Origin: Flavobacterium lipolyticum
GTDB taxonomy: Bacteria; Bacteroidota; Bacteroidia; Flavobacteriales; Flavobacteriaceae
NCBI RefSeq assembly: GCF_020905335.1
Contig: NZ_JAJJMN010000002.1
Span: 1,116,001 to 1,180,000 of the forward strand
DNA length: 64,000 nucleotides
Direction of reading: 5' to 3'
The notes under the pieces were generated by a model, which did no database searches, was not told the origin of the DNA, and saw nothing but the letters and a program-made list of their open reading frames with translations. Made by a program: the position numbers and the translations under genes. Positions 42,576-58,300 of this stretch are shown piece after piece (within the stretch, counting starts at the first letter, position 1; each line of letters starts with the position of its first letter).

Positions 42576-43476
42576 ATGAAAAGAAGAGAATTTATCGAAA
42601 AAACAGCTGCAAGTACTGCCTTATTAAGTTTAGGTTTGTCGTTGAGCAGTTTTGAAAATAACGATATCAAACACTTAACCATTCTACATACTAACGATGT
42701 TCACAGTCATATTGATCCATTTCCGGCTGATGATCCTCGTAATCCGAACAAAGGTGGTGTCTCACGCAGAGCCGCACTTATAGAAACGATTCGTAAAGAA
42801 AATCCAAATGTGCTTTTACTGGATGCCGGCGATATTTTTCAGGGAACTCCCTACTTTAATTATTATGGAGGGGAACTGGAATTTAAACTGATGAGTATGA
42901 TGAAGTACGACGCATCGACTATTGGAAACCACGATTTCGACAATGGTCTTGACGGATTACATGCACAAATGCCTCACGCTAGTTTTGATTTTATCTGCTC
43001 GAATTACGATTTTAAAAACACGGTGATGAACGGTCTTGTAAAACCGTATAAAATTTTCAATAAAAACGGAATTAAAGTAGGTGTCTTTGGCTTAGGAATC
43101 GAGCTTGCCGGCTTGGTTGACAAACAAATGTATAAAGAAACGGTTTACAACAATCCTGTAGAAATTGCACAGGATATGACACAATTGTTAAAGAAAGAAG
43201 AAAAATGCGATTTGGTTGTTTGTCTGTCACACCTTGGATACAAATACAAAGATGATGAATCTAAAATTTGTGATTTAAAACTGGCTGCTCAAACTCAGGA
43301 TATTGATTTGATTATTGGAGGTCATACACATACTTTCTTAGACAAGCCAACTGTTGTAAAAAACAAAGCCAATCAGGATGTTTTGGTGAATCAGGTAGGA
43401 TGTTACGGAATCAATTTAGGAAGAATAGATTTTTACTTCGATAAGAACAAAGCTCACACGAACGAAGGGAAATCAA

Positions 43477-43487
<11 letters not shown>
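42576..43487 (+). CDS. Metallophosphatase half of a split 5'-nucleotidase, Tat-exported
   Basis: A 303-residue calcineurin-like phosphoesterase. The N-terminus RREFIEKTAASTALLSLGLS is a twin-arginine signal. Metal-site motifs are HTNDVHSHID, DAGDIFQGTP, GNHDFDNG, CLSHLGY and GGHTHTF, all intact. It lacks the C-terminal substrate domain, which the gene just upstream supplies. Its stop overlaps the convergent YhhN-like gene by 11 bp. Confidence 0.92.
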
Positions 43488-46171
<2,684 letters not shown>

Positions 46172-46268
46172 TTAATATACAGGAGGTTTTGATTTTGAAT
46201 AACTGAATACCAAAATTAGGATTATTTTTGTTCAAAAACAGTAAAATCCAAAAGTTTTATAAACTCAA

Positions 46269-46300
46269 AAATCAAGTTGCAAAAAGATGCAACTTGATTT
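46269..46300 (-). terminator. Terminator of the adhesin-SprF-OmpA operon
   Basis: The perfect stem AAATCAAGTTGCA/TGCAACTTGATTT (46269-46281 with 46288-46300) lies in the 246-bp gap between the ompA-type gene and ligA, about 112 bp past the stop of the former. Its U-tract is weak on both strands, so the strand is inferred from position. Confidence 0.55.
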
Positions 46301-46411
46301 TCTTCCTGCCCATTCTTCTTAAAAAAGAATTAATAAAAACCAACTTCCAAATGGTTTCTTCATTTCACATATTCATACTAAAAATCCAATCATTAGTGTG
46401 AAAATGTAACT

Positions 46412-48349
46412 CTATTTTTGAATTATAATAAAGTCTGAGCGTCTGTTTAACAAATGTTCCGCCTCGGTACATTTTACACCATTTTTGCATTTATTGATCG
46501 GACGGCTTTCACCGTAACCAATAGCACTTTCGATTCTTGCAGTGTCAATACCTTGTGAAAGGATATAATCACGTGTTGATTTAGCTCTATTATCTGAGAG
46601 TTTCAAGTTGTAAGCATCTTTACCTCTGGAATCGGTATGGGACTCAATTTTGATGCGGATTTTAGGAAATTTTCGCATCACAAATACTACTTTATCCAGC
46701 TCAGTGGCTGCCAAAGGTGTAATATTGTATTTGTCGTAATCAAAATAGATCGGATTAACGTCTACTTTTTCGACTCCTTGTTTTTTCACTACCAGGTCAT
46801 CATAATTACTGAGCTCAAAATCAACATCGGTAATTTCGGCTTCATTGATTTTGGTTGTTGCAACCTTTTTTTCGTCGTCACTGTAATTAAACTTTGAAGC
46901 TACCAAACGAACCGCTTTATTGCAAGGAACTGTTACCGCATATTTACCGTCAAAATTGGTTTTAGTTTCTGCCAAAACTTCATTATACGGATCATAAGCT
47001 ATTACTGTAACATCGGCTAAAAGTGCTTTTGATTTATGATCGATTGCTTTACCTGAAATGTTCTGATTGCAAACAGGCTGACCTTTTGTAAAGGAATAAA
47101 TATCATCATCTCCTCTTCCTCCTGCCCTGTTTGAAGACACATATCCATAACTTCCGGTTTTATCAATCACAAAAGTAAAATCGTCTTTATTACTGTTTAT
47201 CGGAGCTCCTAAATTTTTCGGTGCCGAAAAGCTTCCATCGGATAACAATTTACTTTCGTATACATCTAAATCTCCTAAACCATAATGTCCGTCTGAAGAA
47301 AAATAAAGTATTCCGTTTCGAAAAAATGGAAATAAGTCATTTCCTAATGTGTTGATTTTTGGTCCTAGATTTTGAGGTGAACTCATGGTTCCGTCGTTTG
47401 CAATTTTTACCATGTACAAATCCGTCTCACCATAACCGCCCGACATATCGGAAGCGAAGAAGAGTAATTTCCCATCGTCGCTCAAACTAGGGTGTCCAAC
47501 AGAATAATCATCACTATCAAAGAAAATCTTTTGCGGGTTTTCTACCTTTCCGTCTACCAAAGATCCTTTTAGAATTTGGAAGTTATTGATTCTGTCCTGA
47601 TCAACTACTAATTTGTTTTTCTTGACAATATTAGACGTATAGTAAATTGTTTTTCCGTTGGCATCAAAAGAGGCGGTTGCTTCGTGATATTTAGTCATCA
47701 CGTTAGGGATAAACAGCTTTTCGTTAAATAAACCTCCGTCAGCAGGATTTCGTTCTGCTACATACAAATTAAGAAAAGGCTGATTGTTCCAGTTGTAAAG
47801 TTTATCAGCAAACTTCGTAGTATCTCTGGCCGATGAAAACACAATTCGGTCCTGAAAAAATGTAGCTCCAAAATCAGATTTACCAGTATTAATGTCTAAG
47901 TTTCTAATGTCGTACAAAGACTTTGTTTTGGTCAGACTGTCTAATTGTTTTTTCTGAGCAACATACCGATTGATCTCTTTCTGATCTCCTTTTTTATTGA
48001 GATACTCTTTGGTAATTTTATCGGCCTCGTCATAATCCATAACAGCTTTCATGCACTGAATGTAGCGCAGGTAATAAATGTCGGTCAGATTATTCCCCTG
48101 TATCTGATAGAGCCTTTTATACCATCGAAGCGCATTTCTTCCGTCGGAAATAAAATAATAAGAATCTGCAGCATTTTTTATGGTTTGTGCTGTTGGATTC
48201 TCTATATTCTGTAAACACTCTTCATAAGCTTTAGCTGCATCGGTATAAGAGAAGTTTCTAAACAATGCATCGGCCTTTTTTAAATTAGTCTTTTGAGCAA
48301 AACCAAAGGTAATGCTCAAGACTAAACTGAGGATATATAGTTTTTTCAT
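46412..48349 (-). CDS. OmpA-family protein with TPR, PD40 and carboxypeptidase-like domains
   Basis: A 645-residue envelope protein. A signal peptide (MKKLYILSLVLSITFGFAQ) is followed by TPR-like helices (22-130), a PD40 beta-propeller (about 165-420, with repeats such as GHPSLSDDGKLLFFASDMSG), a carboxypeptidase-regulatory-like fold (435-515), and a C-terminal OmpA domain (about 535-640; IYFDYDKYNITPLAATEL, TDSRGKDAYNLKLSDNRA) that binds peptidoglycan. Proteins with this order are often encoded after PorP/SprF genes and belong to T9SS-associated complexes (the PorE/SprE-like group has a similar build). It is 12 bp after the SprF-like gene. Confidence 0.9.
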   Translation of the reverse strand: MKKLYILSLVLSITFGFAQKTNLKKADALFRNFSYTDAAKAYEECLQNIENPTAQTIKNAADSYYFISDGRNALRWYKRLYQIQGNNLTDIYYLRYIQCMKAVMDYDEADKITKEYLNKKGDQKEINRYVAQKKQLDSLTKTKSLYDIRNLDINTGKSDFGATFFQDRIVFSSARDTTKFADKLYNWNNQPFLNLYVAERNPADGGLFNEKLFIPNVMTKYHEATASFDANGKTIYYTSNIVKKNKLVVDQDRINNFQILKGSLVDGKVENPQKIFFDSDDYSVGHPSLSDDGKLLFFASDMSGGYGETDLYMVKIANDGTMSSPQNLGPKINTLGNDLFPFFRNGILYFSSDGHYGLGDLDVYESKLLSDGSFSAPKNLGAPINSNKDDFTFVIDKTGSYGYVSSNRAGGRGDDDIYSFTKGQPVCNQNISGKAIDHKSKALLADVTVIAYDPYNEVLAETKTNFDGKYAVTVPCNKAVRLVASKFNYSDDEKKVATTKINEAEITDVDFELSNYDDLVVKKQGVEKVDVNPIYFDYDKYNITPLAATELDKVVFVMRKFPKIRIKIESHTDSRGKDAYNLKLSDNRAKSTRDYILSQGIDTARIESAIGYGESRPINKCKNGVKCTEAEHLLNRRSDFIIIQK

Positions 48350-48361
48350 AGAATTTATGTT

Positions 48362-49294
48362 TTAGAAGAATCGAGGTGATTTGATTTTACTTTGTTTTTT
48401 AGTAAACTGATAACGCAAGATGATCTCATGTGATCCATCGTTGTATTTATTCAAATCACTAACGGTATAATCAAAAGCATACCCTGCGTAAAAACTTCTG
48501 GATATCTGAAAACCTGCCAGAATACTTATCGAGTCGTCTGTTCGGTAAGATCCTCCTATTACAAACTTTTCTGCTATCATAAAATTTGCCGAGATATCAG
48601 CAGTAAGTGGTGCTCCACTCACTGCTTTTACCAAAAATGCCGGCTTAAATTTTAAGTTTGGATTCAGATCAAAAACATAACCTCCCATCAGGTAGTAGTG
48701 CAGTCGATCGTAAGATATAGATTCCTGAATATCATTATAATAATCACTTCTGATAAAACTTGGAACTGAAAGCCCAACATACCATTTGTTAGTATAGTAG
48801 TAAACTCCTGCTCCTACAGCCAGTTTCAATTGATTGTTAATATTCTGATTCAGCAATACATCATTGTTATTATAGAATCGTCCTTTTGACCAGTCTATAT
48901 TTAACATTCTCATACCTGCTTTCAACCCGAATGCGAGTCTTTTTTCATATCCCAAAGGAACTGAGTAAGCGAAGTTTCCATCAATATACAATTCGTTCGA
49001 CGGACCAATCTTGTCGTTAACAACGCTTAGTCCTAAACCAATCATCTCGTTTCGAAGCGGTGAATGAACAGAAAATGATTGTGTTTCGGGTGCACCATCG
49101 ATTCCAACCCATTGCGAACGATGTAAAAGTGTCGCCTCTATGGTTCCGGTAGATCCCGCATAAGCTGGATTCACCGACATCGTATTGTACATGTATTGCG
49201 TGTACTCCGGATCCTGTTGTGCACTGGCACAAAATGTGATAAAAGAACATATTAAAATGAAATACGATTCTAATGATTTTATATATAGTTTCAT
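48362..49294 (-). CDS. PorP/SprF family type IX secretion membrane protein
   Basis: A 310-residue outer-membrane beta-barrel with a signal peptide. The family signature QQDPEYTQYMYNTMSVNPAYAGSTG is at residues 26-50, and HRSQWVGIDGAPETQSFSVH and LGLSVVNDKIGPSNELYIDG follow. SprF-like proteins are needed to secrete adhesins with type B C-terminal domains and are encoded next to their partner. Here the 4197-residue adhesin lies 46 bp upstream. It likely attaches that protein to the cell surface. Confidence 0.95.
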   Translation of the reverse strand: MKLYIKSLESYFILICSFITFCASAQQDPEYTQYMYNTMSVNPAYAGSTGTIEATLLHRSQWVGIDGAPETQSFSVHSPLRNEMIGLGLSVVNDKIGPSNELYIDGNFAYSVPLGYEKRLAFGLKAGMRMLNIDWSKGRFYNNNDVLLNQNINNQLKLAVGAGVYYYTNKWYVGLSVPSFIRSDYYNDIQESISYDRLHYYLMGGYVFDLNPNLKFKPAFLVKAVSGAPLTADISANFMIAEKFVIGGSYRTDDSISILAGFQISRSFYAGYAFDYTVSDLNKYNDGSHEIILRYQFTKKQSKIKSPRFF

Positions 49295-49340
49295 AACGAT
49301 ACTTATTAAGTTTAATTAATTAGATGATTAATACGGCAGC

Positions 49341-52300
49341 TTATCTCATTATAGATAACCATCCTTTTTTAACCGTTCCGTCTCCTATTGCTATCACATA
49401 GAAATAAGTACCTGTTGGCAGCATATCTCCTCTGTTGATAACTCCGGATACATTAGCGGTTCCGTCCCAATCATTTTCATAATGTTGTTTACTATATACT
49501 AATGAACCGTATCTGTTATACACTTTCAACTCATTATTTGGATAAGTTTCGATACAATCAATTCTGAACAAATCATTTGCCCCGTCATTGTTTGGAGTAA
49601 ATTCATTGTAAACGGTCAAACAAACTGGCTCAACAGAAACTGAAGCCGAATTATTTGATGGATCTACATCTAACGGAGTGGAAGTCTCGACAGTTGCAAC
49701 GCTTAAGTATTTACCTCCCGGCAATACTTCTACTACAATTGTAAGCACAACACTTTGTCCCGAATTCAACGTTGGAATCGTCCAAATTTGAGATAACAAA
49801 TTGTATGTTCCGGCAGTTGCAGATGCGCTTATCAAATTATATCCGCTAGGTAATAAATCGCTCACTATTGTATTGATAAAATTACCCTGACCAATATTAT
49901 TTACTGTTACGGTAAATGTTATCTGATCACCAAAATTAGGTTTCGCATTGCTTACTTTATTGGTTATCGTTAGATCAGAACAAGTTGCTACAGTTACATT
50001 TAATGATTTTGTAGTTCTCTCGTTGCAAGTATTAATATACTCAACCTCAACTTTACCTAGTCCAATATCCGACCAGGAAACGGTTACAGAACCGTCGTTA
50101 AGTCCTCCGCCTGAAGTAATTGTTCCGTTAGAAACTGACCATACATAATTTGATTTTCCATTGGCAATCGAATAAGTAACTCCCTGGAATACACATGGCG
50201 TATCATCCGTCGTAGTAATAGGAACCAATGCATCGTTGTCAAATGCAACAGTCACTCCTAATCTCGGAACTAATCCACAGCCATTGGTAATGTTGCTTTG
50301 TGCCGCTGCGTAATAAGTTGCCGCAACAAGAGGTGTATTCGCTGCCAACGGAGTTCCTCCAGTTGTAGTTGTATACCAAACAATGTTCGCTTCATTTACT
50401 ACAATATCCTGAACTGTTGGCCCTGCTGATAAACAAAATACTTGTGTCGTTCTTGGAGTAGTAACATTAAGCGGTGTGTTTACAGTTACTGCAACGGCCA
50501 GTCTAATTGGATTTTCACAACCAGAACTGCTTGAGATTACTCCATAATAAGTACCAGTCGTTAAAGCTGTAGCTGCCGGAATAGCAGTTCCGCCTGTTGG
50601 AGTGCTGTACCAGATTACACCGGATTCATTCACTTGAATGTTAGATACTTTTGGTGCATCTACCGAACAGAAGTTTTGAGTTGCCGAATTAGTTGTAGGC
50701 GTCGCCATTGGGGTTACAATGGTAATGACAACCTGCAAACGATTAGCACTTTTACATCCTGTTACCGGATCTGTAAGCTCTCCGTAATAGGTACCGGAAG
50801 TTAAAGCGGTTGTTAATGGAATTGCTGTTCCGCCTGTTGCGCTGCTAAACCATGCTACATTACTCTCGTTAACCTGAATACTGGCAAAAGTTGGAGCACT
50901 TGTAGAACAGAAATTCTGAGTCGTAGCAGTTGTGGTTGGATCTTTAGAAATTCCAATAGTTACCGTAACTTTTAATCGCACGGTGCTTTCGCAACCGGAC
51001 ACCGGATCTTTTATCGCTGCATAATAATCCCCATTTACTAGTGGTGTAGTTCCCGCAACGACAGTTCCGCCAGTTGCAGTTGTATACCACACAATGTTGC
51101 TTCCGTTTACCTGAATGTTAGCAACCGTTGGATTGTTTCCTGAGCAGAATACCTGAGTGGCAGCTGTTGTTGTTGGCGTACCCGGGTCGGTCACATTGAT
51201 TGTTACCGCTAATCTTACGGCACTTTCACATCCTGACACAGGATCCTTTATTACTGCATAATAAGTACCACTGGTTAAAGCTGTAGTGGAAGAAATCACT
51301 GTTCCTCCAGTCAATGCTGTATACCAGACAATATTAGCCTGATTAAACTGAACACTGGCAAAAGTTGGTGTATTTACCAAACAGAAGTTTTGTGTTCCTG
51401 CTGTTACTAAAGTTGGTGTACCTGGATCAGTAACATTAATCGTTACTGCTAATCTTACGGCGCTTTCACAGTTTGTAATTGGATCTTTTATTACAGCATA
51501 ATAAGTACCACTGGTTAAAGCTGTAGTCGAAGAAATAACTGTTCCTCCAGTCGGTGCAGTATACCATACAATATTAGCCTGGTTAAACTGAACGTTGGCA
51601 AAAGTTGGCGTATTTGCCAAACAGAAGTTTTGTGTTCCTGCTGTAACTAAAGTTGGTGTGCCCGGATCTGTAACATTGATCACTACAGCTAATCTAACTG
51701 CACTCTCACAATTGGTTACCGGATCCTTGATTGCAGCATAATAAGTACCACTGATTAAAGCAGTAGTAGAAGGAATTGCTGTACCTCCAGTCAGTGCGGT
51801 ATACCAGATAATATTAGCCTGATTAAACTGAACACTGGCAAAAGTCGGAGCATTTACCAAACAGAAGTTTTGTGTTCCTTCCGTTACTAGTGTTGGTGTA
51901 CCCGGGTCGGTCACATTGATTGTTACCGCTAATCTTACGGCACTTTCACATCCTGATACCGGATCTTTTATCACTGCATAATAAGTACCACTGGTTAAAG
52001 CTGTAGTGGAAGGAATCACTGTTCCTCCAGTCGGTGCTGTATACCAAACTATGTTTGCCTGATTAAACTGAACACTCGCAAAAGTTGGCGTATTTGCCAA
52101 ACAGAAGTTTTGTGTTCCCGCTGTTACCAGTGTAGGTGTCCCAGGATTAGCAACATTGATCGTTACGGCTAATCTTACGGCGCTTTCACAGTTTGTAATT
52201 GGGTCTTTTATTACGGCATAATAAGTACCGCTAGTTAAAGCTGTAGTAGAAAGAATAACTGTTCCTCCAGTCGGTGCTGTATACCAAACAATATTAGCTT

Positions 52301-55300
52301 GATTAAACTGAACACTTGCAAAAGTTGGAGCATCGGCCAAGCAGAAGTTTTGCGTTCCTGCTGTTACCAAAGTTGGTGTACCCGGATCGGTAACACTGAT
52401 CACTACAGCTAATCTAACGGCACTTTCACAATTGGTTAGCGGATCTTTAATCGCTGCATAATACGTACCACTAATTAAAGGTGTAGTTGAAGGAATAGCT
52501 GTTCCTCCAGTCAGTGCAGTATACCAGACAATATTGGCTTCATTAAACTGAACACTCGCAAAAGTTGGTGCATTTACCAAACAGAAGTTCTGTGTTCCTG
52601 CGGTTACCAAAGTTGGTGTACCCGGATCGGTAACACTGATCACTACAGCTAATCTAACCGCACTCTCACAGTTCGTGATTGGGTCTTTGATTACAGCATA
52701 ATAAGTACCACTGGTTAAAGCTGTAGCAGAAGGAATAACTGTTCCTCCAGTCAACGCTGTGTACCAAACGATATTGGCTTCATTAAACTGAACACTGGCA
52801 AAAGTTGGTGCATTTACCAAACAGAAGCTTTGTGTTCCTGCTGTTACTAGAGTTGGAGTACCCGGATCAGTAACATTGATCACTACAGCCAATCTTACGG
52901 CGCTTTCACAGTTCGTGATTGGGTCTTTGATTACAGCATAATAAGTACCACTGGTTAAAGCTGTAGTAGAAGGAATAACGGTTCCTCCGGTAAGCGCCGT
53001 GTACCAAACAATATTAGCCTGATTAAACTGAACACTTGCAAAAGTTGGAGCATTGACCAAACAGAAGTTTTGTGTTCCCGCTGTTACTAAAGTTGGAGTG
53101 CCTGGATCAGTTACGTTTATTGTAATTGCCAATCTCACATTACTCTCACAATTTGTGATTGGATCTTTGATCGCAGCATAATAAACTCCGGTAGTCAAAG
53201 CTGTAGTCGACGGAATTAAAGTTCCTCCGGTCAGCGCAGTATACCAAACAATATTAGCAGCAACGGCCGGACTTACATCAATAGAGGCAAAAGTTGGTGC
53301 ATTCACCAAACAGAAATTCTGTGTAGTTTCCGTAATCACAGGAGTTCCCGGATCGGTTACGTTGATGGTAATGGCTAATCTAACATTGCTTTCACAATTC
53401 GTTACAGGATCTTTTATAGCGGCATAGTATGTACCACTGGTCAAAACTGTAGTCAAAGGAATTAAAGTCCCTCCTGTTAAAGCGGTATACCAAACAATAT
53501 TAGCAGCAACGGCCGGACTTACATTGATTGATGCAAAAGTTGGCGCATTGACCAAACAGAAATTCTGTGTAGTTTCTGTAATCACAGGAGTTCCCGGATC
53601 AGTAACATTAATCGTTACTGCTAATCTAACAGCACTTTCACAATTTGTGATTGGGTCTTTGATTACGGCATAATAGGTACCGCTGGTTAAAGCTGTAGTC
53701 GAAGGAATCACGGTTCCTCCAGTCAGCGCTGTATACCATACAATATTAGCTTCATTAAACTGAACACTCGCAAAAGTTGGTGCATTTACCAAACAGAAGT
53801 TTTGTGTTCCTGCTGTAACTAAAGTTGGTGTTCCCGGATCGGTAACACTGATCACTACAGCTAATCTAACGGCACTTTCACAATTGGTTACCGGATCTTT
53901 GATTACGGCATAATAAGTACCGCTGGTTAAAGCTGTTGTAGAAGGAATAACGGTTCCTCCAGTCAACGCTGTGTACCAAACGATATTGGCTTCATTAAAC
54001 TGAACACTCGCGAAAGTCGGTGCATTGACCAAACAGAAGTTTTGTGTTCCTGCTGTAACTAAAGTTGGCGTTCCCGGATCGGTAACACTGATCACTACAG
54101 CTAATCTAACTGCACTTTCACAATTGGTTACCGGATCTTTGATTACGGCATAATAAGTACCGCTGGTTAAAGCTGTTGTAGAAGGAATAACGGTTCCTCC
54201 AGTCAACGCTGTGTACCATACAATATTGGCTTCATTAAACTGAACACTCGCAAAAGTTGGTGCATTGACCAAACAGAAGTTTTGTGTTCCTGCTGTAACT
54301 AAAGTTGGGGTACCAGGATCGGTAACACTGATCACTACAGCTAATCTAACGGCACTTTCACAATTTGTAATTGGGTCTTTGATTACGGCATAATAGGTAC
54401 CGCTGGTTAAAGCTGTTGTAGAAGGAATCACTGTTCCTCCAGTCAGCGCTGTATACCATACAATATTGGCTTCATTAAACTGAACACTCGCAAAAGTTGG
54501 TGCATTTACCAAACAGAAGTTTTGTGTTCCTGCGGTTACCAAAGTTGGTGTTCCCGGATCGGTAACACTGATCACTACAACTAATCTAACTGCACTTTCA
54601 CAATTGGTTACCGGATCTTTAATTACGGCATAGTAAGTACCGCTGGTTAAAGCTGTTGTAGAAGGAATCACTGTTCCTCCAGTCAACGCTGTGTACCAAA
54701 CGATATTGGCTTCATTAAACTGAACACTCGCGAAAGTCGGTGCATTGACCAAACAGAAGTTTTGTGTTCCTGCTGTAACTAAAGTTGGCGTACCTGGATC
54801 GGTAACACTAATTGTTACGGACAATCTAACAGCACTTTCACAAAGAGTTGTTGGATCTTTAATTACGGCATAATAAGTACCACTGGTTAAAGCTGTTGTA
54901 GAAGGAATAACGGTTCCTCCGGTAAGCGCGGTGTACCAAACAATATTCGCTTCATTAAATTGAACGCTGGCAAAAGTCGGCGCATTGACCAAACAGAAGT
55001 TTTGCGTTCCGGCAGTAACTAAAGTTGGGGTACCAGGATCGGTAACATTTATTGTAATTGCCAATCTCACATTACTTTCACAAAGAGTTGTTGGATCTTT
55101 GATGGCAGCATAATAAACTCCGGTAGTCAAAGCTGTCGTTGATGGAATTAAAGTTCCTCCTGTCAAAGCCGTGTACCAAACAATATTGGCGGCAACAGCA
55201 GGACTTACATCAATAGAGGCAAAAGTTGGCGCATTTACCAAACAGAAATCCTGTGTAGTTTTAGTGATTACTGGTGTTCCAGGATCGGTTACGTTGATGG

Positions 55301-58300
55301 TAATGGCTAATCTAACATTGCTTTCGCAAAGAGTTGTTGGATCTTTAATCGCAGCGTAATAAACTCCGGTAGTCAGAGCCGTTGTCGATGGAATTAAAAC
55401 TCCTCCGGTAAGTGCTGTGTACCAAACAATATTGGCGGCGACAGCCGGACTTACATTGATTGATGCAAAAGTTGGTGCATTTACCAAACAGAAGTTCTGA
55501 GTAGTTTCTGTAATCACAGGAGTTCCCGGATCAGTTACGTTTATCGTAATGGCTAATCTTACATTACTTTCACAAAGAGTCGTAGGATCTTTGATCGCAG
55601 CATAATAAACTCCGGTAGTTAAAGCTGTAGTAGATGGAATTAAGGTTCCTCCGGTCAGCGCCGTATACCAAACAATATTAGCAGCAACAGCAGGACTTAC
55701 ATCGATTGATGCAAAAGTTGGCGCATTCACCAAACAGAAGTCCTGAGTAGTTTTAGTAATCACAGGTGTTCCCGGATCGTTTACGATTACGGTTACAACT
55801 GATCGAACTGAGCTTTCACAACCATTCACATCTCTAATCGCACCATAATAGGTTCCGTTTGCCAAAGCAGTTGTCGGATTTAATGCTACTCCTCCTGTGG
55901 CTGCACTGTACCAAACCACATTAGTCTGATCGGCCTGAAGATTAGCAACTGTAGGATTACTTATCAAACAGAAATTCTGATTATAAGTGGTAGATGTTGG
56001 TGTCCCCGGATCATTAATAAGCACGGTCACCAATCTTAATTCTCCATTTTTATTTTGACAAGTAAAATCACTTGAAACTGCAACATAATAAATCATCGGA
56101 CTCATTGCCGGTGTTAAACCTGTAGCGGTTAAAACTCCGCTACCATTAATTGCATAGGTTACTCCGCCAATTGTTCCGCTAAAAATAGGTTGCGTTTTGT
56201 TCGCATCTAAATACCAGGAAAAAACAGGATTTGTCAGAGTGCTTGACGGTGTTAGTACCGCGGGGGTATCATGACAAATAGAAGCATTGTTTATTGAAAT
56301 ATCGGATACCAGTGAACTTGGCAGAATAGTAAAAGTCACTTGTTTTCTGTCTGCCGGAGCAGTTTCGCAATATTCGTCAGAACTTACTCCGACATAATAG
56401 GTATAAGTCCCTGGAAGTAAACCGGTAACTATTAATTTAGAAGTTACCTGACCAGGAATTGGCTGACTTGTTGTACCATCAAAACTATACCAGTGGTATA
56501 CCGGATTGGTAAGTACTGGTGTAGCACTTAGAACAGCATCTAGTGTTACTGTACCACTTTCAGAACAAATAATAGTCGCACTACCTCCATTTATAGTAAC
56601 GTTTGTAATAGTTGCTGCAGGAACAGTTGCTCTTACAGTTACTGTAACTTCACCTCTTTCCAGAGCAGGACATCCGTAACGAATTGGCTGAATATAATAT
56701 TTGTACGTTCCGGCAGCTAATGTAGCAGGAAGTGTATAAGTTTGACCGCTGGCCAGCAGATTTCCTCCCGTAGGCGAATCGTACCAGGCATAATCAGCAC
56801 AAGGTTTCGGAGGGACGACGAGCGTGAGGTTGGCCCCCGGACAGACTGTTATTTTATTATCAGGATCGGCTCCTATAACTTCTGTATTGGTTGTACGATC
56901 AACTGAATGAACTCTAAGCTGATCTAAAACAGTAGCAACACCTCCATAAGTTATCACTACTTTATCGTAAGGCTCCGTTTGAGGTGCAACAATAGTCATA
57001 GCCATTGTATCTCCTGAAAGCAGTTTTAAAGTCAAAAGACTGCTTGTATTGGCAATTGGTCCGCCAACCGGAATGTTTCCGGAGTAAAGCTGAATGGTAA
57101 ATCCGGTAAGTAAATTAAGATTTAAAACGGTTCCCGGTTTAGAAATTACAATTCTTAAACTGTCACCTACCATAGAAGGTGTTCTAAAAGTTGCAGTCAA
57201 CTCCGAAGCCGCCAATACTCCTACAGCGTTAAACATTGTTGCGTAAGTTGCAATATCTTTATCGGCTATATTCCATGGATTTGAAACTCCGACCGTAGCC
57301 GTTAAAGCTCCTACTCCCAAATCTTTTACGCCAGAGAAAACATCTTCGATATCGCCCTGACCACAGGTGATCTGAGCCACTTCTCTTTTGTAATAAGTAT
57401 CATAAACATTGATATTTTGTGCTACACTTAAAACAGATCCCAGCTGTACACGGATACCGTCGTAATCCTGAAGTCCGGAAGCATTAGAAGGAACAAAAGT
57501 ATATTCAAATGAATTTTGCCCCGGTAACAGGTTCAATAAAGATCCTGTAACTGATTGTAATGTTCCAATATCGATAGGATTATTAGATCCGTCACGTTTA
57601 GTACCTACAACCGAGATACTTTGTGCTACAGCAAGCAAACTGTTTTCTAAACCTAATTTTACCGTTACCGGTGTTCCTTTGGCAATTGTAGTTGGCCATT
57701 GCAAATTTTGCCAGGTCGTTCCAATACCCAAAAGTCCTAAACCGGTTGTAATAGTTGAATACGTGCTTGGATCATTATCGACAGCAAGAGGTCCATTAGT
57801 TACCCCTCCGGTAATAATTGTTCCTGAAGATTGTGTATTGGCATACACTCTTTCCTGTAAGGTATCACAGGCAGCAGGATCAATCACACTAATCGTGATG
57901 GTCTGACTAACTGTACAGGTACCATTGCTGGCTATTACGGTATAAGCAAAAACACCAACCGTATTAAGAACACCTGTATTATTTGAAGGCAACACATTAC
58001 CCTGCTGATCGTACCAGGTTATAGTTCCGTTTGAAGTCGCTGTTAAAGCAACTGAAGAACCTTTAGTAACCGCTACTGAATTTGTTAGTACTGTTAAAGT
58101 TGGCAATGGATTAACCGTTACTGCTACAGGTAGCTTAACTGACGGACAATTGCCTCCATTAAGCTGAGCCTGAATAAAATAATTACCATTTGCAGTAATA
58201 TTTGACGCTGCCTGATCTGTAATAGGATTATTTCCCGCATCAAAGAACGTATAAGTAGTGTTTCCTGATGTATCAAAGTTTGTAATCGCATCTTTCAGAC

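Noticed and set aside
55171..55359. Plus-strand frames inside the adhesin, such as 55171-55359 and 57679-57906
   Set aside because: They are antisense shadows of the strongly coding minus frame.
51189..55778. Direct repeats considered as a CRISPR array or satellite DNA
   Set aside because: The repeats are 240/246 bp, in frame, uninterrupted by spacers, and encode Ig-like domains.
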